The position numbers were made by a program, and so were the translations under genes. A stretch of 64,000 nt of DNA. It comes from Acestrorhynchus altus (Eukaryota > Chordata > Actinopteri > Characiformes > Acestrorhynchidae). Location: positions 34,616,460-34,680,459 of the forward strand of contig CM067507.1 in NCBI GenBank assembly GCA_034509495.1, given 5' to 3'. Of the stretch, positions 1-11,613 are shown one piece after another. The stretch's first letter is position 1. Each line of letters begins with the position of its first letter. Under the pieces are notes generated by a model. It had not been told where the DNA came from, made no database searches, and worked only from the letters and a program-made list of their open reading frames with translations.

Positions 1-145
1 GCCGGCTTCGCTTGGAAAGTGCTGCTGACTAATGTGTACGGGGTCCAAATGCATTCTGGGAGCGGGGCACAGGAGGGTAACAGCAGGAACCAGCGGGGGA
101 CAGCAGCTCTGCAGCCACGAGCATTTACTTAACTAAACACAGCTG

Positions 146-148
<3 letters not shown>

Positions 149-194
<46 letters not shown>
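149..194. repeat. (GT)n microsatellite
   Basis: A pure GT dinucleotide tract of about 23 units. The open frame reading Val-Cys repeats across it is an artefact of the repeat. Confidence 0.97.
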
Positions 195-196
<2 letters not shown>

Positions 197-305
197 CCCG
201 CTTCAGTGTGTGAATAAGAGCAGGCAGAGGATTAGGGTTTGCAGGCCGCCAAGCTCATTCATGGGAAACACTCTGTGTAAGACGCACAGTCACACACGAG
301 TGGGT

Positions 306-306
<1 letters not shown>

Positions 307-377
<71 letters not shown>
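307..377. repeat. (CA)n microsatellite
   Basis: A pure CA tract of about 35 units, 113 bp after the preceding GT tract. The two complementary tracts could pair as a hairpin in single strands. Confidence 0.97.
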
Positions 378-379
<2 letters not shown>

Positions 380-836
380 CCTGCCACCCACCTCTCTATA
401 CATGTGCCTTCATCTAGGGAGGGCAGCCAACAAGGGCTGGTCCCACATCCCCACTCCGTCTTATATTAACAGGATTCGGCCTGGAAACAATGGCCACTCC
501 ACTATAATGAAAGACTGTCGGAGAGCCTGAGCTGGGTTAAGCTCTTCACACAAGCCTTTCCTCATGTGCAAAGTGCCCGGATCCCGCAGACCAAAACAAA
601 AACAAGGGGCTAATTAAAGGCCTGCAATTTAAATACAATTTACAGTGGAGCCTTCGCTCCCCAACAGAGCAGCGCACAACGGCACAGAGTGAGCGAGCAG
701 CGCTGCAGAGCGAAGAACCGACTCATTCGTGTCCTCCAGCCACCAGTTAACCCAGTATTAAACTGTTTACCCCATTCCCAGTTTCTTCTACTACTGCTGC
801 TCATCTGCCACACGTAAACCAATTCACACAGAAACA

Positions 837-1083
837 CACTATACGGACAAACGCGTCCAGACGCCTGTTCGTTCATTGTTCCTTCTGAAATCAAGAGCGT
901 TGCTGTGAGGATCAGATTGCACTCCGTGTCAACAATTAGTGAGATCTGGAGAGTCCTATTCTATTGGCAGTGCTTCTCTACTGGGACTAGACAAGCTGCA
1001 TGTGCATTTGCACATCTGTGTCAGCAATGGGTGCAACTTAAATGCATTCCTCCACAAATATTTGTCCACAAATATAGAGAGTG
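837..1083 (+). mobile_element. MITE-A copy (non-autonomous DNA transposon), internally deleted
   Basis: The left end reads cactatacggacaaa and the right end reads tttgtccacaaatatag, an imperfect inverted pair. The body contains the family's landmark tgtgcatttgcacatctg (about 1001-1018). The same landmark, in the other orientation, recurs near 10.04, 28.95, 38.48, 50.47 and 57.84 kb. The family resembles a very common fish Tc1-type MITE (from memory). Strand is relative to the landmark. Confidence 0.75.
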
Positions 1084-1149
1084 ACTCCATTTTCCATGAT
1101 AAACTGAAAACAATGGAGGTAAATGAGCTGAAACATTACATTATAGAAT

Positions 1150-1465
1150 TAGGAGAGTATAAAATAATAATAATAATAATTTAATGATTAAGAAGAAAAA
1201 TACAATAAATAAAAGCAGAAAGAAAATAGATAAAATAAAAGTAATTACTAGGTTGGATAAAGTACGAACATGTTTATTGAGGGTTAAAATTAAGATTAAA
1301 ATAAAATCAAAAAAAGTTAAACAATCAGAAAATGATAGAATTAAAAATGAAAACTAAAAGTAAAACAATATCAAGTTATAAGACTATAAGTAATAAAAGT
1401 TAAATAATGAAACTTTATTATTAATAAGAATAATAATAAATAAATTGAGTGATTAATTAAGCATC
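1150..1465. repeat. AT-rich low-complexity tract
   Basis: About 300 bp made of imperfect aataat and taaaa words. No gene is visible. Confidence 0.8.
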
Positions 1466-1469
1466 TGAT

Positions 1470-2512
1470 GATGTTTGTGTGGAAGACGTGATCCTCTACG
1501 TGCTACACCAACCCCACTCGCTCCTGGATAAAGAAAAGGGCAGAGTGATGATCTCCAGTGCCATCAAAACCATCCAGCACCTTATGCTTCAGGACAAACT
1601 GAACGGGATACGAGTGGAGCCCTGTCTGGTCACCTGGATCTCCAGATTCCTCACTGACAGGCTGCAGAAGGTCAGGCTGAAGGACATCACGTCTGACACT
1701 GTGATCAGTAGCATTGAAGCACCCCAGGGCACGGTGCTGGCCGCTCTTATCTTCACCCTGTACACAGCAGACTTCTGGATGTGACACAGCTCTGAGTTGC
1801 AGCAGAAGTTTGCTGATGATACATCCATCGTTGGGTGCATCAGGGATGACAGAGACGAGGAGTATCAGAGCCTGCTGAGGGACTTGCAGTCTGGTGCCAG
1901 AGGAACCATCTGCAGCTCAACACCTCAATGACGAAGGAGCGAGTCATTGAATTTGGGAGGTCCAGACCAAAGTCACAACCAGTTCTGATGGAGGGAGTCC
2001 AGGTGGAGTACCTCGGGATGGGGACAGGTAGGGACAGAGCAGGCATTCTGAGGAGGTTACAGTCCTTTAATATCTGCAGGAAACTCCTGTGGATGTTTTA
2101 TCAGTCCGTGGTTACCAGTGTTGTGGGGGGACATCCTGGCTCTGTGGTCAGAGTGAAGCTGGACTCTCTGGTGATGGTGGCAGAGAAGAGGACTATGAGG
2201 AATCTACTGGACACTACGCCAGTCACCCTCTGCACACCGTCCTCAGCCATCAGAGGAGGCTGTTCAGACTGCTGAGCAGGTGACTGCTCCTTCCCAAAGG
2301 TAGGGGAGGGGCAACAGGACGACAGAGGACAAGAAGAAGCAGTAACCAGTAATCTGACCACCAGCACACAACCGGACGATGTGCAATAACAGTAATATTA
2401 TTTTATTATTATTACCTTCTTCTCTGTCTGGACTGTAATGATGCTGCTGCTGGAACCTTCATTTCCCTGAGGGAACCCCCCCCCCCAAAAAGGGATCAAT
2501 AACGTTCTATCA
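1470..2512 (+). mobile_element. Decayed non-LTR retrotransposon (LINE) reverse transcriptase and 3' end
   Basis: The forward frames, joined only in my reading, resemble the reverse transcriptase of L2/Rex1/CR1-group LINEs. An APQGTVLAALIFTLYT-like block lies near 1720-1770, and a FADD catalytic box (family YADD) is at 1809-1820. A later frame reads ILRRLQSFNICRKLL and FYQSVV, which belong to the C-terminal thumb region. A stop after DFW and later frame changes break the gene. The element ends with a 3' tail that has a short C run and a ggatcaataa-type end near 2500. The 5' part is missing, as is usual for LINE copies. It is a relic and not an active gene. Confidence 0.85.
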
Positions 2513-3626
2513 ACAACGTTCAATCATCCAACTAATCATACCAGAAGATAAAAACAAGAAGATTCAATGTAGCTTTTAACTGATGATCCCCTGTGTCACC
2601 CTTAGACACATCAGCTTGAGTCTGGGCCCCCTCTTCTCTGCAGAACAGGTTTAGTTCAGCTTAACCGAAGGGGTTTCCAGCACCTGTTTAAGATCTTTCC
2701 ACATCATCTCAACAGGAGCCGAGTCAGGAATTCGACTCAATCACTAAAAAAACCTTAATTAGCTTTCTTTCGATCCATTCAGAGGTGGACCTGCTGGTGA
2801 ATAGTTGTAAGTGGACTATTCAAAGAGACGTCTGTAACATTGCTAGGCGACATGACACGAGCAGAAAAGCAAGAAATTGCCCGTCTCTGAGGGAATCGAA
2901 CACAACGTGGGTTGAATTGACTTGTTCAAAAACACACCTTTCTCTAACAACCGGTTTTTGGGTTTACAGAACCGGCAAAAACCACACCCAACCCAATGAA
3001 ACTGCAGAGGTGTGACAAAGGGAACGGTAACAAAAAATGAACAGAAGGCATGAAGGTGTGGTCATACTGGGTTTTATGAGCGAGGCCAGAAGTCAGAAAA
3101 CCTGTAATCCGTACGTAGAGTTAGAGGATAGCTTCGGTTTTAAAACTACGATAATCAACGCTTCCTTCATGTTGGCTTAGAGCAGAGGCTACAAAACCAC
3201 CATCAAACTTACAAATGCACGATATTTACCACGCAAGTCCAATCTTTATTAACCAACACTTTACAGCTTGAGATCTCTGTGGGGAACTCGCACTTGTAAA
3301 GTCAGGTTCCGCGTTATGTTCATCAGTGTTCAGCCACCGTGTGAACGCTCCGTCTCCAACTCCGCACGTACAGCGTACGCTCGGTACGACTCTGTGCACC
3401 CAACCAAATAATAAATGTTCCAGTCATTTCAACCCAGTAGATTCTGCATTAAAATAATGAAATCAAACTGCAGCCTAAATCTAATAATCAACCCCATTAT
3501 GAAGCAAAGAGGCAGCATGTTATGATTCCAGAAGACCAAAAAGGAACCATTCGCCTATAAAAGAGAACCTCACACCAGAGACGCTGTTCCTACAACCTGA
3601 AAACGGGGCCACAGAACAGGGACGAG
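2513..3626. other. No gene recognised
   Basis: Both strands carry only short open frames without recognisable domains. No repeat family was assigned. Confidence 0.6.
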
Positions 3627-3726
3627 CTCCATCCACTGCTTTTTGGGAAGAGATGGGGAGTTTGTGATTAGGTGATGCGGTAATTATCCAACATCCTGAC
3701 CTCACTAATACTCTTGTGGCTGAATC
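3627..3726 (-). mobile_element. MITE-A fragment
   Basis: It contains gctccatcc and, farther on, atccaacatcctgacctc and ctcttgtggctgaat. These are landmarks of the interior of the MITE-A family in the same orientation as the copy at 50.4-50.7 kb. It stops where a different repeat starts (cagggctgcacgat at 3726). Confidence 0.6.
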
Positions 3727-3860
3727 AGGGCTGCACGATATTGGGGGAAAAAAAAAAATCACACCGCGATATTTTTTGCAATGTAATTTGCGAAAAGAAT
3801 ATCATTCCATCATCATTTCCATTTCTGACATTTAACAGACGGCCTTATCCAGAGCAACAT
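3726..3860. mobile_element. hAT-like terminus followed by a LINE/SINE tail remnant
   Basis: The sequence cagggctgcacgatattg followed by an A run resembles the end of a common fish hAT-type element (from memory). At 3827-3857 the words catttaacagacg and ttatccagagcaac match, in reverse, the 3' tail also seen at 8.72, 30.30 and 58.04 kb. Only fragments remain. Confidence 0.45.
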
Positions 3861-4628
3861 GCAATCATCAGCAGCACTGACTTCATAGCTCTACTTTAAA
3901 CCTAAAGAAGCAAATTTCGGGCACCAACCGTCATTCCCAGTCTGCACGGATTGTCTACACAAACGTAAGCGAGCAGAAGAGCGAGAACTGAAGCAGAATG
4001 AAGACTCTGTAGCTCTGAATAAGATTAACTGGAGGATGTGATTACGTTCATTTATCACATTAAGTAAACAGGGCAGCTGCCTTCATTTAATAAAGCAAAC
4101 AGAGCCGCGCGTTTGTTCGGAGCTGCAGAAGTGTTTGCGGCCCTTCTCTCGGCCGGCGAGGACTGAGGACTCAATCTGAAAGACGCTGGACTCCAACAAA
4201 GGACAGGCTTGACAACGACCATCAGCTTAAGGTTAAAACAATGTACACATCTGTCAAAAAACAACATCGGGTTGACTTGAAAATCCCACATCAGACAGAC
4301 CGTCCTCTTTTTATCAGAATCGAGTTACTGCGGTGTTTTTAACATTGTATGTATTTTAGACTCTTTATCTAGAAAAGCTTCTTACCATAAACGTCAACGT
4401 CAGTATAAAGACGAGGCTTACAGGTCGAGACAAAGGGACGAGACATTGGATTTGAAAAACCAGGTTTCTGCCAAAACGATGTTGTACAGAGGTACAGGTA
4501 CAAAACACTGGTATTTAACATCCGTATGCCGTTGTTATGTGCTGTTAAATGACGGTGGATTTGGGTACTTTTAACGTTGACACAAATATTCTTGTTCATT
4601 TTAATATGTCTTAAGTAATAGTAATTAG

Positions 4629-4900
4629 TGTGTAATTATACTCATTTGACCCACACACGGGAATTAGACCTCCGCATTTAACCCATCCACACACAGTGAT
4701 ACACACTCACGAATTCACACACCAGGGGGCAGTGAGCACACCTGCCCGGAGCAGTGGGCAGCCCTATCCTCAGCGCCCAGCTGGGGAGGTCAGTGTCTTG
4801 CTCAAGTGCACTTCAGTCATGTCCTGCCAGTTCAGGGATTCAAACCAGCGGCTTTCCCATCACAAGGCTGGTTTCCGAACCACCAGACCACGGCTGCTCC
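4629..4900 (-). mobile_element. tRNA-derived SINE, family D, copy 1
   Basis: Read on the minus strand, it begins ggagcagccgtggtctggtg, followed by a B-box-like ctggtttgaatccc. That layout is a Pol III internal promoter of a tRNA-type head. The body includes ggcgctgaggatagggc, ctgcccactgctccgg and the spaced acacac words. A second near full-length copy is at 17735-18005, and a head fragment is at 58661-58748. Open frames across it are accidental. Confidence 0.8.
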
Positions 4901-6811
4901 CTATTTTTTTGTTAATTATTAAAAGGTTTGTGTAAAAAAATCAGAACAGAAACCACAAAAACATAACATTTTTATCCTGTTCGGTGACGCAACAGTGACA
5001 ATTCCACCAAAATCAATCCAGGTTGTTGCAGAATTCCTTGCTGGATAAGGCTGAAGCTGAAAGGCACACTGTGTCTAACGTACCTCAGCCAAGTTCAACA
5101 CCTTCTTCAATGAGATACAGACTCAAACATGTTCTACCTCTAAGATTAAAAGGTTGACATCACAACCTGAAACCGAGGAAGTGTCAATGTCAGCTGTCGG
5201 CCTTATTCCTCATCTCACCGACGTTGGCAATAGACGTCCTTGTTTTTTGGGCCCCCGGCGTTGCAACCACATTGCAGCTGACCAGCTCCCCTTTGTTCTC
5301 GGCTGCAGTCACACCAACACAGGGTTGACATTGTGCTCCAATGGTTACTTAAACCCACCATCAACTCTTAACAGTGTTCGAATTTCATATGTGGACGTCA
5401 ACGTTCCTGTTTTGCAGACGTTGGGTTTTGGTCTTCATACCTCAATACTAATCATCGGTATTTGATTGTATTATGATGTCAGTATATGATGTTTAGAACC
5501 TTACTTCTAAAATAACCACAAAATCACAATCATTTTACATCAGTGTAATTTTATTTGGAAGACATTTGACTGATTTAAACCAATGAAATATCAAAATCAG
5601 CTGCCATCATTATTCTTCTAAGTCAAACTGAATTAGACGTTTTTCGTGACACTGAACCGACGTAACCTACATTCTATCAATGTTTCTTGCCAGGTTCCCT
5701 TTTGTTCTGGGCTCTGAATAAACCAGTTCCCATCCCTTTTTTCTGCTGCAGCTCAAAGTGGGAGCACTAAAGGAGGGAAGCGGTAGGTGCAGAACAGGCC
5801 ATTCCCAGCAATAACCGGAACGACAGAATAGGGAAGCTGCCCTGACTGAGTTAACCCCAAGGCCTGTCATCTCCTGTTGTCCGGATGACTGGGCTGATGC
5901 TGCCCGCGCGAGCCAGTCTAGTCACATGCTCCCGGCCAACAGTGTCTGACGATGTAGCGGCTTAAAAAAAAAACAGAAGAAAGATGGGGGAAGGAAAAAA
6001 AAACGTAGGTTTTAGCCTGACGTCCCGAACAGCCACACAGTCTATTAAACATGACTATGACCTGATGCACCACGGCGTTTCATATCAGCAGAGATGAAAT
6101 GAAAGACGCGTTCAGTCCCACGGAGCCACTCTTTAATAACCAGCTTTGAAGGGAAATGTAGGTCACCAAATTCTCACCTCTTCTGCTTCACAGAATCGCT
6201 GCCAGACTAATTGTGGAAAACAAAAAAAAAAGAAAAGAAGAAAAAACGAATCAAAGCTTTTTTATTTTTGTGTTTAAAATAGTGGAAATTTGGCAGCCTG
6301 GGAAAAAACGAAGCATGAAGTGTCTGTAAGCGTTACAGCTTCCCGCCGTCAGAGCTGTTGCTCCGATAAGACACCATCGTGCAACGAGGGCCGACGTCTC
6401 TCAAGGATTCACTTGTTTCTTTCCCATTTTTTTCGCTCTTCCAAAAGCATTTACTCCCTCAAGCCAAACGGTTTTCCATGTGACTGCAAGAACAGGGCTG
6501 GTGAGCAGCAATTTTTGCCAAGCTGGAAACAGCGCTCGGGATTGTTTTCCACAAACAAAGGAAGAGTCTGGTTTCTCACACAGCCGAATGGGAGCAGGAG
6601 AAGCGAGGGGGGAGAGATTTACAGCCAGGAGCATCCCAGAACGGAGTGGAAAACCCACAGAGGAGCCTGGATTGCTTGCAACGAAGGCTGCGAAAACCTA
6701 AATGTAGTTTCCCCCTTTTTCCAAATGTGCGACGGATAAGTGATCCCAAAAGCGGTGCATTATGATATCGGAAGAGTCAGTATCATCTGAGAATTGCTTT
6801 AAAAATATGCT
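4901..6811. other. No gene recognised
   Basis: Single-copy-looking DNA with several A runs. Between about 5150 and 5480 several acgttgg/ccaacgt-type words occur in both orientations (for example gacgttggc near 5220 and gacgttggg near 5418), so a decayed palindromic DNA element is possible. The open frames at 6290-6739 lack recognisable domains. Confidence 0.5.
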
Positions 6812-6890
6812 ACATTTTATGGACAAATGTATTGGGACACCTACTGGAGCTTCCCATTTGTAGCTCTGACAGCAGATTTGGAACAGTGTA
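6812..6890 (+). mobile_element. Tc1-type MITE end fragment
   Basis: Contains atggacaaatgtattggg and acacctactggagctt, the typical outer end of fish Tc1-type MITEs (from memory). The remainder is too degraded to trace. Confidence 0.5.
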
Positions 6891-7611
6891 ATGTCACTGC
6901 CCACATGCCCCTATGCGTCCTTTATTTTAGTATGGATGCCCTAGAGGGCATGTCAAAATCAAGAGTGTCTACCAACAACAAGCATGGCGACGGTGGAGGG
7001 GGATGTGACGAAAGAGGCAGCAGAATTACTAAAAAACTATTTAGCCATACGTTCCTTTTTTTGTCAAGTTCCTTCATCGTGTCCATATGACCGTATGATC
7101 ATGTTTTGCTTCGCTACACTGCCCTCAAGGAACCTGCACAAGTACGGACGTCTGTATCTGTACCAAACCATGTTCAGAAAGCTCCAGCAGACTTGCATAT
7201 GTGGGTTCTGGCACGGTCATCTATACACATGGACCAAAGAACAGTCCTGATTGCCACTGCAACTTCATCTACATCTTCAACTACATCACACTTTGTCTTT
7301 TTCGTCTGAGAACTGTTGACATCAAACCTCAATGGTACACCGTATGTGCCGCTGAACTCTCACTTTAACAAACAAAATAGAACCAAACCTTTATGAAAGA
7401 GGGTCAAACCTTCACCTTTTTTCATCAACAAAGAGACAGATAGTGAGGGTGGAAAGCTCAGGTGCTATGCTGACCTGCTCTGCGGTCAACAAAAGAGCTT
7501 GATGAGGTCAGATCTTCAGCTCAGCGCACAGTTACGTGTCTGTTGTGTGGTGACAGCAGCTACTATAGGTTGACATCTCATGGTCAAACTTACCGAACAC
7601 ATCTCACAAAA

Positions 7612-7612
<1 letters not shown>
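6891..7612. other. No gene recognised
   Basis: Nothing recognisable. Short open frames only. Confidence 0.5.
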
Positions 7613-7647
<35 letters not shown>

Positions 7648-7728
7648 GCACACGCGCACACACGCACACACGCACACACGCACACACGCACACACGCACA
7701 CACGCACACACGCACACACGCACACACA
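7613..7728. repeat. (CA)n with an interspersed CACACACG array
   Basis: A CA tract changes at about 7643 into regularly spaced acacacgc units, roughly 8 bp each. The long His-Thr and Cys-Val frames here are repeat artefacts. Confidence 0.95.
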
Positions 7729-7936
7729 AAAGGGGTTCATTCACAGCATCAGTTCTTCATGTCCTGATGAAAAACTATTCCTCCTTCTCCTCAACACCAC
7801 CCTCATCTCACCACCATTACTACACCCTGTTCAGATCAGCCAGGGGCTCTCAGGCTGACGGCTCAGAGCAAGGGGCTTTATCTCCAGGCCCACACACTCT
7901 TCACATACATGCACTCCTGCAACCTGACTGACTGAA

Positions 7937-7942
<6 letters not shown>

Positions 7943-8011
<69 letters not shown>
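7943..8011. repeat. (CA)n microsatellite
   Basis: A pure CA tract of about 34 units. Confidence 0.97.
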
Positions 8012-8012
<1 letters not shown>

Positions 8013-8100
8013 CTAGAAAAGCCTGGATTCCTGCATTCAGTTCACAAGTTCACCGCAAAATTAACTATTTATGGAGCAAGAGTCACACAGTAGTATCTAA

Positions 8101-8102
<2 letters not shown>

Positions 8103-8138
<36 letters not shown>

Positions 8139-8165
8139 GTGTGTGTGTGTTTGTGTGTGTGTGTG
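8103..8165. repeat. (GT)n microsatellite
   Basis: A GT tract with two single-base interruptions. It is complementary to the CA tract about 90 bp to its left. Confidence 0.97.
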
Positions 8166-8225
8166 CAAAGAAAGTCAAAGAAAACCAGAAAGACAGAGAC
8201 ACACAGTCCTTTCCTGTCTATAGAG

Positions 8226-8770
8226 GAGCTCAGGTGCTCGTTCAGTCTTGTCTTTTTAAGACTAGACGACTGTAACTCCCTTCCAGCTGCCCTTCCTATG
8301 TCGACCATCAGGCCCTTCAACTAGAATGCAGCAGCATGACTCGCCACCAATATTCCCAAATTCAGTCGTGTAACTCCTCTGCTGCTTCCCTTCACTGACT
8401 CCCTGTAGTTGAACATCAGCCAAAACTGGACCAGCCACTGCGTACGTGACGGCAATGGTCAAAAACCCGATCTGTAACAAGAGCCCAAGCTTGACCCACC
8501 ACTGCGAACAGCTGATTCTTCAAATGCAGACTTTAGAGCATTCATTTAGTCTTTCAAGAGCATTTACCTCTAAAGGTTTGTAATTATACTTAATCTTGAG
8601 GATATCAAGGTCCAATCTGACATGTTTCTGCAGCACCTAAGCTTGAGGAATCTCTGGATTTGAGCCTCTACTGACTAACTACAGATATCTTCCGAGTGAA
8701 CAGCAAAGCACTTTTGTAAGTCGCTCTGGATAAGAGCGTCTGCCAAATGACTTAAATCTAAATGTAAATG
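8226..8770 (+). mobile_element. LINE 3' end fragment with diagnostic tail
   Basis: The forward frame reads LRLDDCNSLPAALP, followed by words close to NAAA and TPLLLPFTDSL. These match the C-terminal region of fish LINE ORF2 proteins (family consensus DYCNSLLAGLP, QNAAARL, TPLLxSLHWLP, from memory). Frameshifts and stops follow. The last 60 bp carry gtaagtcgctctggataa, gagcgtctgccaaatg and aaatgtaaatg, a tail shared with 30284-30404 and, in shorter form, with the SINE at 58035-58235. Confidence 0.8.
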
Positions 8771-8784
8771 AAGACAGATAGATA

Positions 8785-8790
8785 CAGAGA

Positions 8791-8848
<58 letters not shown>
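8785..8848. repeat. (GA)n microsatellite
   Basis: GA repeats with a few GGG interruptions. They begin within 20 bp of the LINE tail end, so the tract may have grown from the element's tail. Confidence 0.95.
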
Positions 8849-9119
8849 CATATTAGAAAAATAGACAGACAAAGAGACAGACAGACAGAAAGAAAGGTTA
8901 GTGTGCAACAGTGTTCTTGCTGGTTTATGACGCAGGAACAGGACGTCATTTACAGAATCCTCTGCATTTGGGGGGGAAGGGTGTATAATACCATTACAGC
9001 GCTGATGGACTTATCTGGATATAAGAAAAAGGACACAGTAAAAAAAAAGAAAAAGAAAAGAGAGAGAGCGTGCGATAGTGGGAGAGAGCGAGGGACTAAT
9101 CAGAAATTATAGATTGAAT

Positions 9120-9440
9120 CATTGAAAGGCTGATCTCTCCTTTGTCTGGCCGAATGCCTGGAGGTGGCCGGGCCGGCCTGTGATGGATCGGGGGTCAGCG
9201 CTGGCTCTGAACATCTTCACACAGCCCTTCTTTTGTTGTCCTGGGTCTTTGCGAGGTACGGTCAATGGCAGCCAAAATTGGAATTGATTGTCCAATCAGT
9301 ATGGGAAATAGCAGCTGATAGTGGACTTAAATATCTATTACTGCCATTTCAACGTAGAGTAGCACAGGGTGACAGATGATAATAAACTGACTCAGATATG
9401 AGGGATGAGGAGGCCCGCGGAGATTTATACACAGACGATT
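9120..9440. other. Candidate conserved non-coding element
   Basis: A repeat-free stretch with balanced composition. It includes cggtcaatggcagccaaaa, ttgattgtccaatcag (with a CCAAT motif) and ggacttaaatatctatta. No splice sites or domain-like frame are present. The call is an impression only; conservation could not be tested. Confidence 0.3.
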
Positions 9441-9986
9441 CGATATAACAGCAGTTTTCTTAGCAAGGCCAGATCTGGAGGACGTCCAGACAGAACCTGG
9501 AGACCCCGGCGCAACAAAAGCAGTGTGCAGAGTCCATTAACCAACGTACAACTTAATAATTAACAAAAACACACACTCATCTCTCTGCTAGAGGCAGATA
9601 CATCGATGAGGAGCTGGGCACTCCAATTAAGCCCTTCCAAACAGAGGAAGATTACAGACGATTACAGACGAAAGTCTATTTCAGCCCTGAAATACACTGT
9701 GGCTTACGCAAGAAATACGACCAGGGGAAGGAAGAAGTGGAGCCTGTAATTTGCAGCAGTGTCTCCCTCATCCATTTCTACCCTTCCACGCTGACGGCTT
9801 CCATTCTGCTAGGAGAGTTATCAAGGGCAATTCAAGCACAAACATTATGATCAGCCTGTAACTCCCATATAGCCCATATATCACAGACAGGGGCTGCAAG
9901 ACACAGTGGACAAGACACGGGTTATAAAACGATGACGATACAACATAAAATTACCCTGAAATGCATAAAATGAGACGCGTAAAAGG
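9441..9986. other. No gene recognised
   Basis: Single-copy-looking DNA. The part at 9590-9880, with homeobox-like aattaag words and a tandem attacagacg pair near 9650, could also be regulatory. Confidence 0.4.
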
Positions 9987-10165
9987 TGTCCAAATATTTA
10001 AGGACACCCCTTCAAAAGAAGGCATTCATCTACTTTAACACTGATGTGCAAATGCACACACAGCCTGTAGAGAACTACTACCAATAGTACAGGACTCTCT
10101 GGAGAGGAGGGGTATGAAGCCCCTCAACACTGAGAAGTGGACCAGTGGAACTGCTCTCAGGGGTG
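9987..10165 (-). mobile_element. MITE-A fragment
   Basis: Carries the outer end tgtccaaatatttaagga, the landmark gatgtgcaaatgcacaca, and the interior ggactctctggagagg and tatgaagccc words in family order. Confidence 0.75.
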
Positions 10166-10405
10166 TTTGAGATGAAGCCATGACATTAAAACACTGTGTA
10201 GGTTCTCCACAAGAATGCAGGTGTCCTGTGATATCTAGCACCAAGACATAACAAACAGATGCTTCAAGTCCTGTAAGTTGTGAGGTGGAGAAGTTCAGAG
10301 CTGGCCTGCTAGAAACATCGCAACCTCAGACAGGTGCCACGGAAATGACATCATAGATTTTAATCGCTTTACCTATCAGTGGTTTTAATGTTATGGCTGT
10401 ATGCC
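10166..10405 (-). mobile_element. Tc1-like element remnant, family B
   Basis: On the minus strand the frame near 10205-10300 reads HNLQDLKHL and then SWC, close to the end of a Tc1-like transposase (family NLQDLKDLLLTSWCQIPQDT, from memory). The right edge carries cagtggttttaatgttat, an outer-end motif shared in reverse at 31075 and directly near 33755. Only the end survives. Confidence 0.65.
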
Positions 10406-10710
10406 TGTTTTAAATTGTCGCAACAAGGTCATTATTTGTATAATTGATGAGTTGACTGAGCCATTATGCCCTTGAAATAAAGTTCTGTCTGTGAGAACCT
10501 CGATTTTTCTAAGTAACTAAAGACCTGGAGGATCTACCATCCTGCAGAGATTACTTCCAACCCTAATCAAATGCACTTGATCCAGATAAACAATGCCTTC
10601 AGGAACATTTAATGGTAGCTATCCGGGGCATTATGGTGCACTGCAGTGCTTTAGAGTGCTTTAGATTTTAAGTAAATGATGCCTAAATGCCAGCCACTAA
10701 TCTTGGCAGA

Positions 10711-10716
10711 CGTACC
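10711..10716 (-). other. dipk2a: dipk2a intron splice donor
   Basis: On the minus strand the junction reads ctgcag then gtacg, with the GT at 10715-10714. It leaves the frame in phase 0 exactly after the conserved PLVLQ sequence, the same boundary I recall for the vertebrate gene. Confidence 0.85.
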
Positions 10717-11369
10717 TGCAGCACCAGGGGCTCTGGGTTGAAAGCCAGTGTCATGAGCAGCTGCATCCTCTCCGTGTCTTTGAGGTTTTTCAGGAGGAAG
10801 CTCCCAGAGTCTTTCGTTTCAGCATATCTCCGGACTATCCGGTCCAGCAGTCTCTGAGAAGGGCAATGGACCAGGTCTGACCAGCCCTCCACCACATCTG
10901 GGGTCAGGAGACGCACGTCTCCGTTGAGTCGCGCAAACTCAGTCTTGTACATGGCCTGAATGAGGTCGCAGCGTGGACGACCCGTGGCCCTCTTGCAGAT
11001 CTTCTGGTCAATGTCAGCCAGCTCCTGGTTGGAGCCCAGGCGCTTGAGAACAATCCTTCGGGTGCCTTCCCTGGGCTCGCCGTACTGGGCAAAGAACACG
11101 TTTTTGACGTTGAAAATGTCCAGGAAGCGGAGGCGTCCCCACGACTCGAAGGACACCTGGCCGTTCATAAACTTGCGGCACCAGCTGGTGCCAAAGCAGG
11201 CTGGGCATTTATTGAGGTTGATGAAGCGACGGTCAGTGAGCTCGTTCTTCTGGAAAGAGGCGAAGAGCGTGTGAGTGTTCATCAGCAGGACCACAGACAG
11301 GCCCAGAACCAGCAGCAGCTTCAGGCAGCGATACAGTCGGCCCAGTTTGAGGGGCAGAAAGCGCAGCAT
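10716..11369 (-). CDS. dipk2a: dipk2a, first coding exon (residues 1-218)
   Basis: Encodes the N-terminal half of divergent protein kinase domain 2A (DIPK2A, also C3orf58/DIA1/HASF), a FAM69/PIP49-related Golgi or secreted protein of about 430 residues in mammals. The ATG at 11369 has A at -3 (accATGc). Residues 16-38 form a hydrophobic signal anchor. A Cys-rich block CPACFGTSWC (55-64) is followed by NGQVSFESWGRL, FAQYGEP, IVLKRLGS, RATGRPRCD and ETKDSGSFLLKNL. Other cysteines are at 125, 134 and 169. The 218 codons end at LVLQ, where CAG is followed by the donor gtacg (intron starts at 10715, phase 0). Frame translation past that point (VRLPRLVAGI) is intron. The kinase-fold C-terminal half is encoded by later exons, which would lie left of position 1; none was found at 1-10700. 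No disabling change is seen. Family identity is confident from remembered vertebrate sequence. Assignment to a particular fish duplicate (dipk2aa or dipk2ab) is not possible here. Confidence 0.95.
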
Positions 11370-11613
11370 GGTCAGGATCTGAGCTGGTCGTTCTGTGGAC
11401 CGGGCAGGGGCTGGGGTAAGAGGTAGGGGGAGGTGAGCGAGTCGTCTTGGGGCTGGGCCTCACTGGAGTTCTGTCATTGTGCAATGGATCTTTGTCTACA
11501 GCTGCCGGGCTGGGAGAAGAGGTTGCTGATGCAGTCTCCGCTTACACATTGCTCGCCGGACCCTGGGAGACATACTCTCAGAGCCGTTTCTGACCACACC
11601 ACGAAATCCAGGC
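11370..11613 (-). other. dipk2a: dipk2a 5' leader (UTR part of the exon) with two short upstream ORFs
   Basis: Between the predicted acceptor and the ATG lie 244 bp. Two upstream ATGs start short frames: one at 11549 (17 codons, stop at 11496-11498), and one at 11477 (MTELQ, then stop). Neither overlaps the main start. The uORFs may lower translation of dipk2a; that is inference from their position. Confidence 0.6.

Noticed and set aside
150..530. Open frame of Val-Cys and His-Thr repeats
   Set aside because: It is a translation of GT and CA microsatellites. The same applies to the frames at 7516-7858, 8069-8324, 24300-24835, 51803-52204 and 60436-60896.
1..10700. Search for dipk2a exons 2 and 3
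   Set aside because: No minus-strand frame with the kinase-fold half was found, so these exons should lie outside the window.
10960..11274. Plus-strand frame opposite dipk2a
   Set aside because: Shadow of the conserved minus-strand exon.
11233..11484. 83-codon frame overlapping the dipk2a start, possible overlapping uORF
   Set aside because: Its first codon is TTG and not ATG. The nearest ATG in this leader (11477) gives only MTELQ before a stop.
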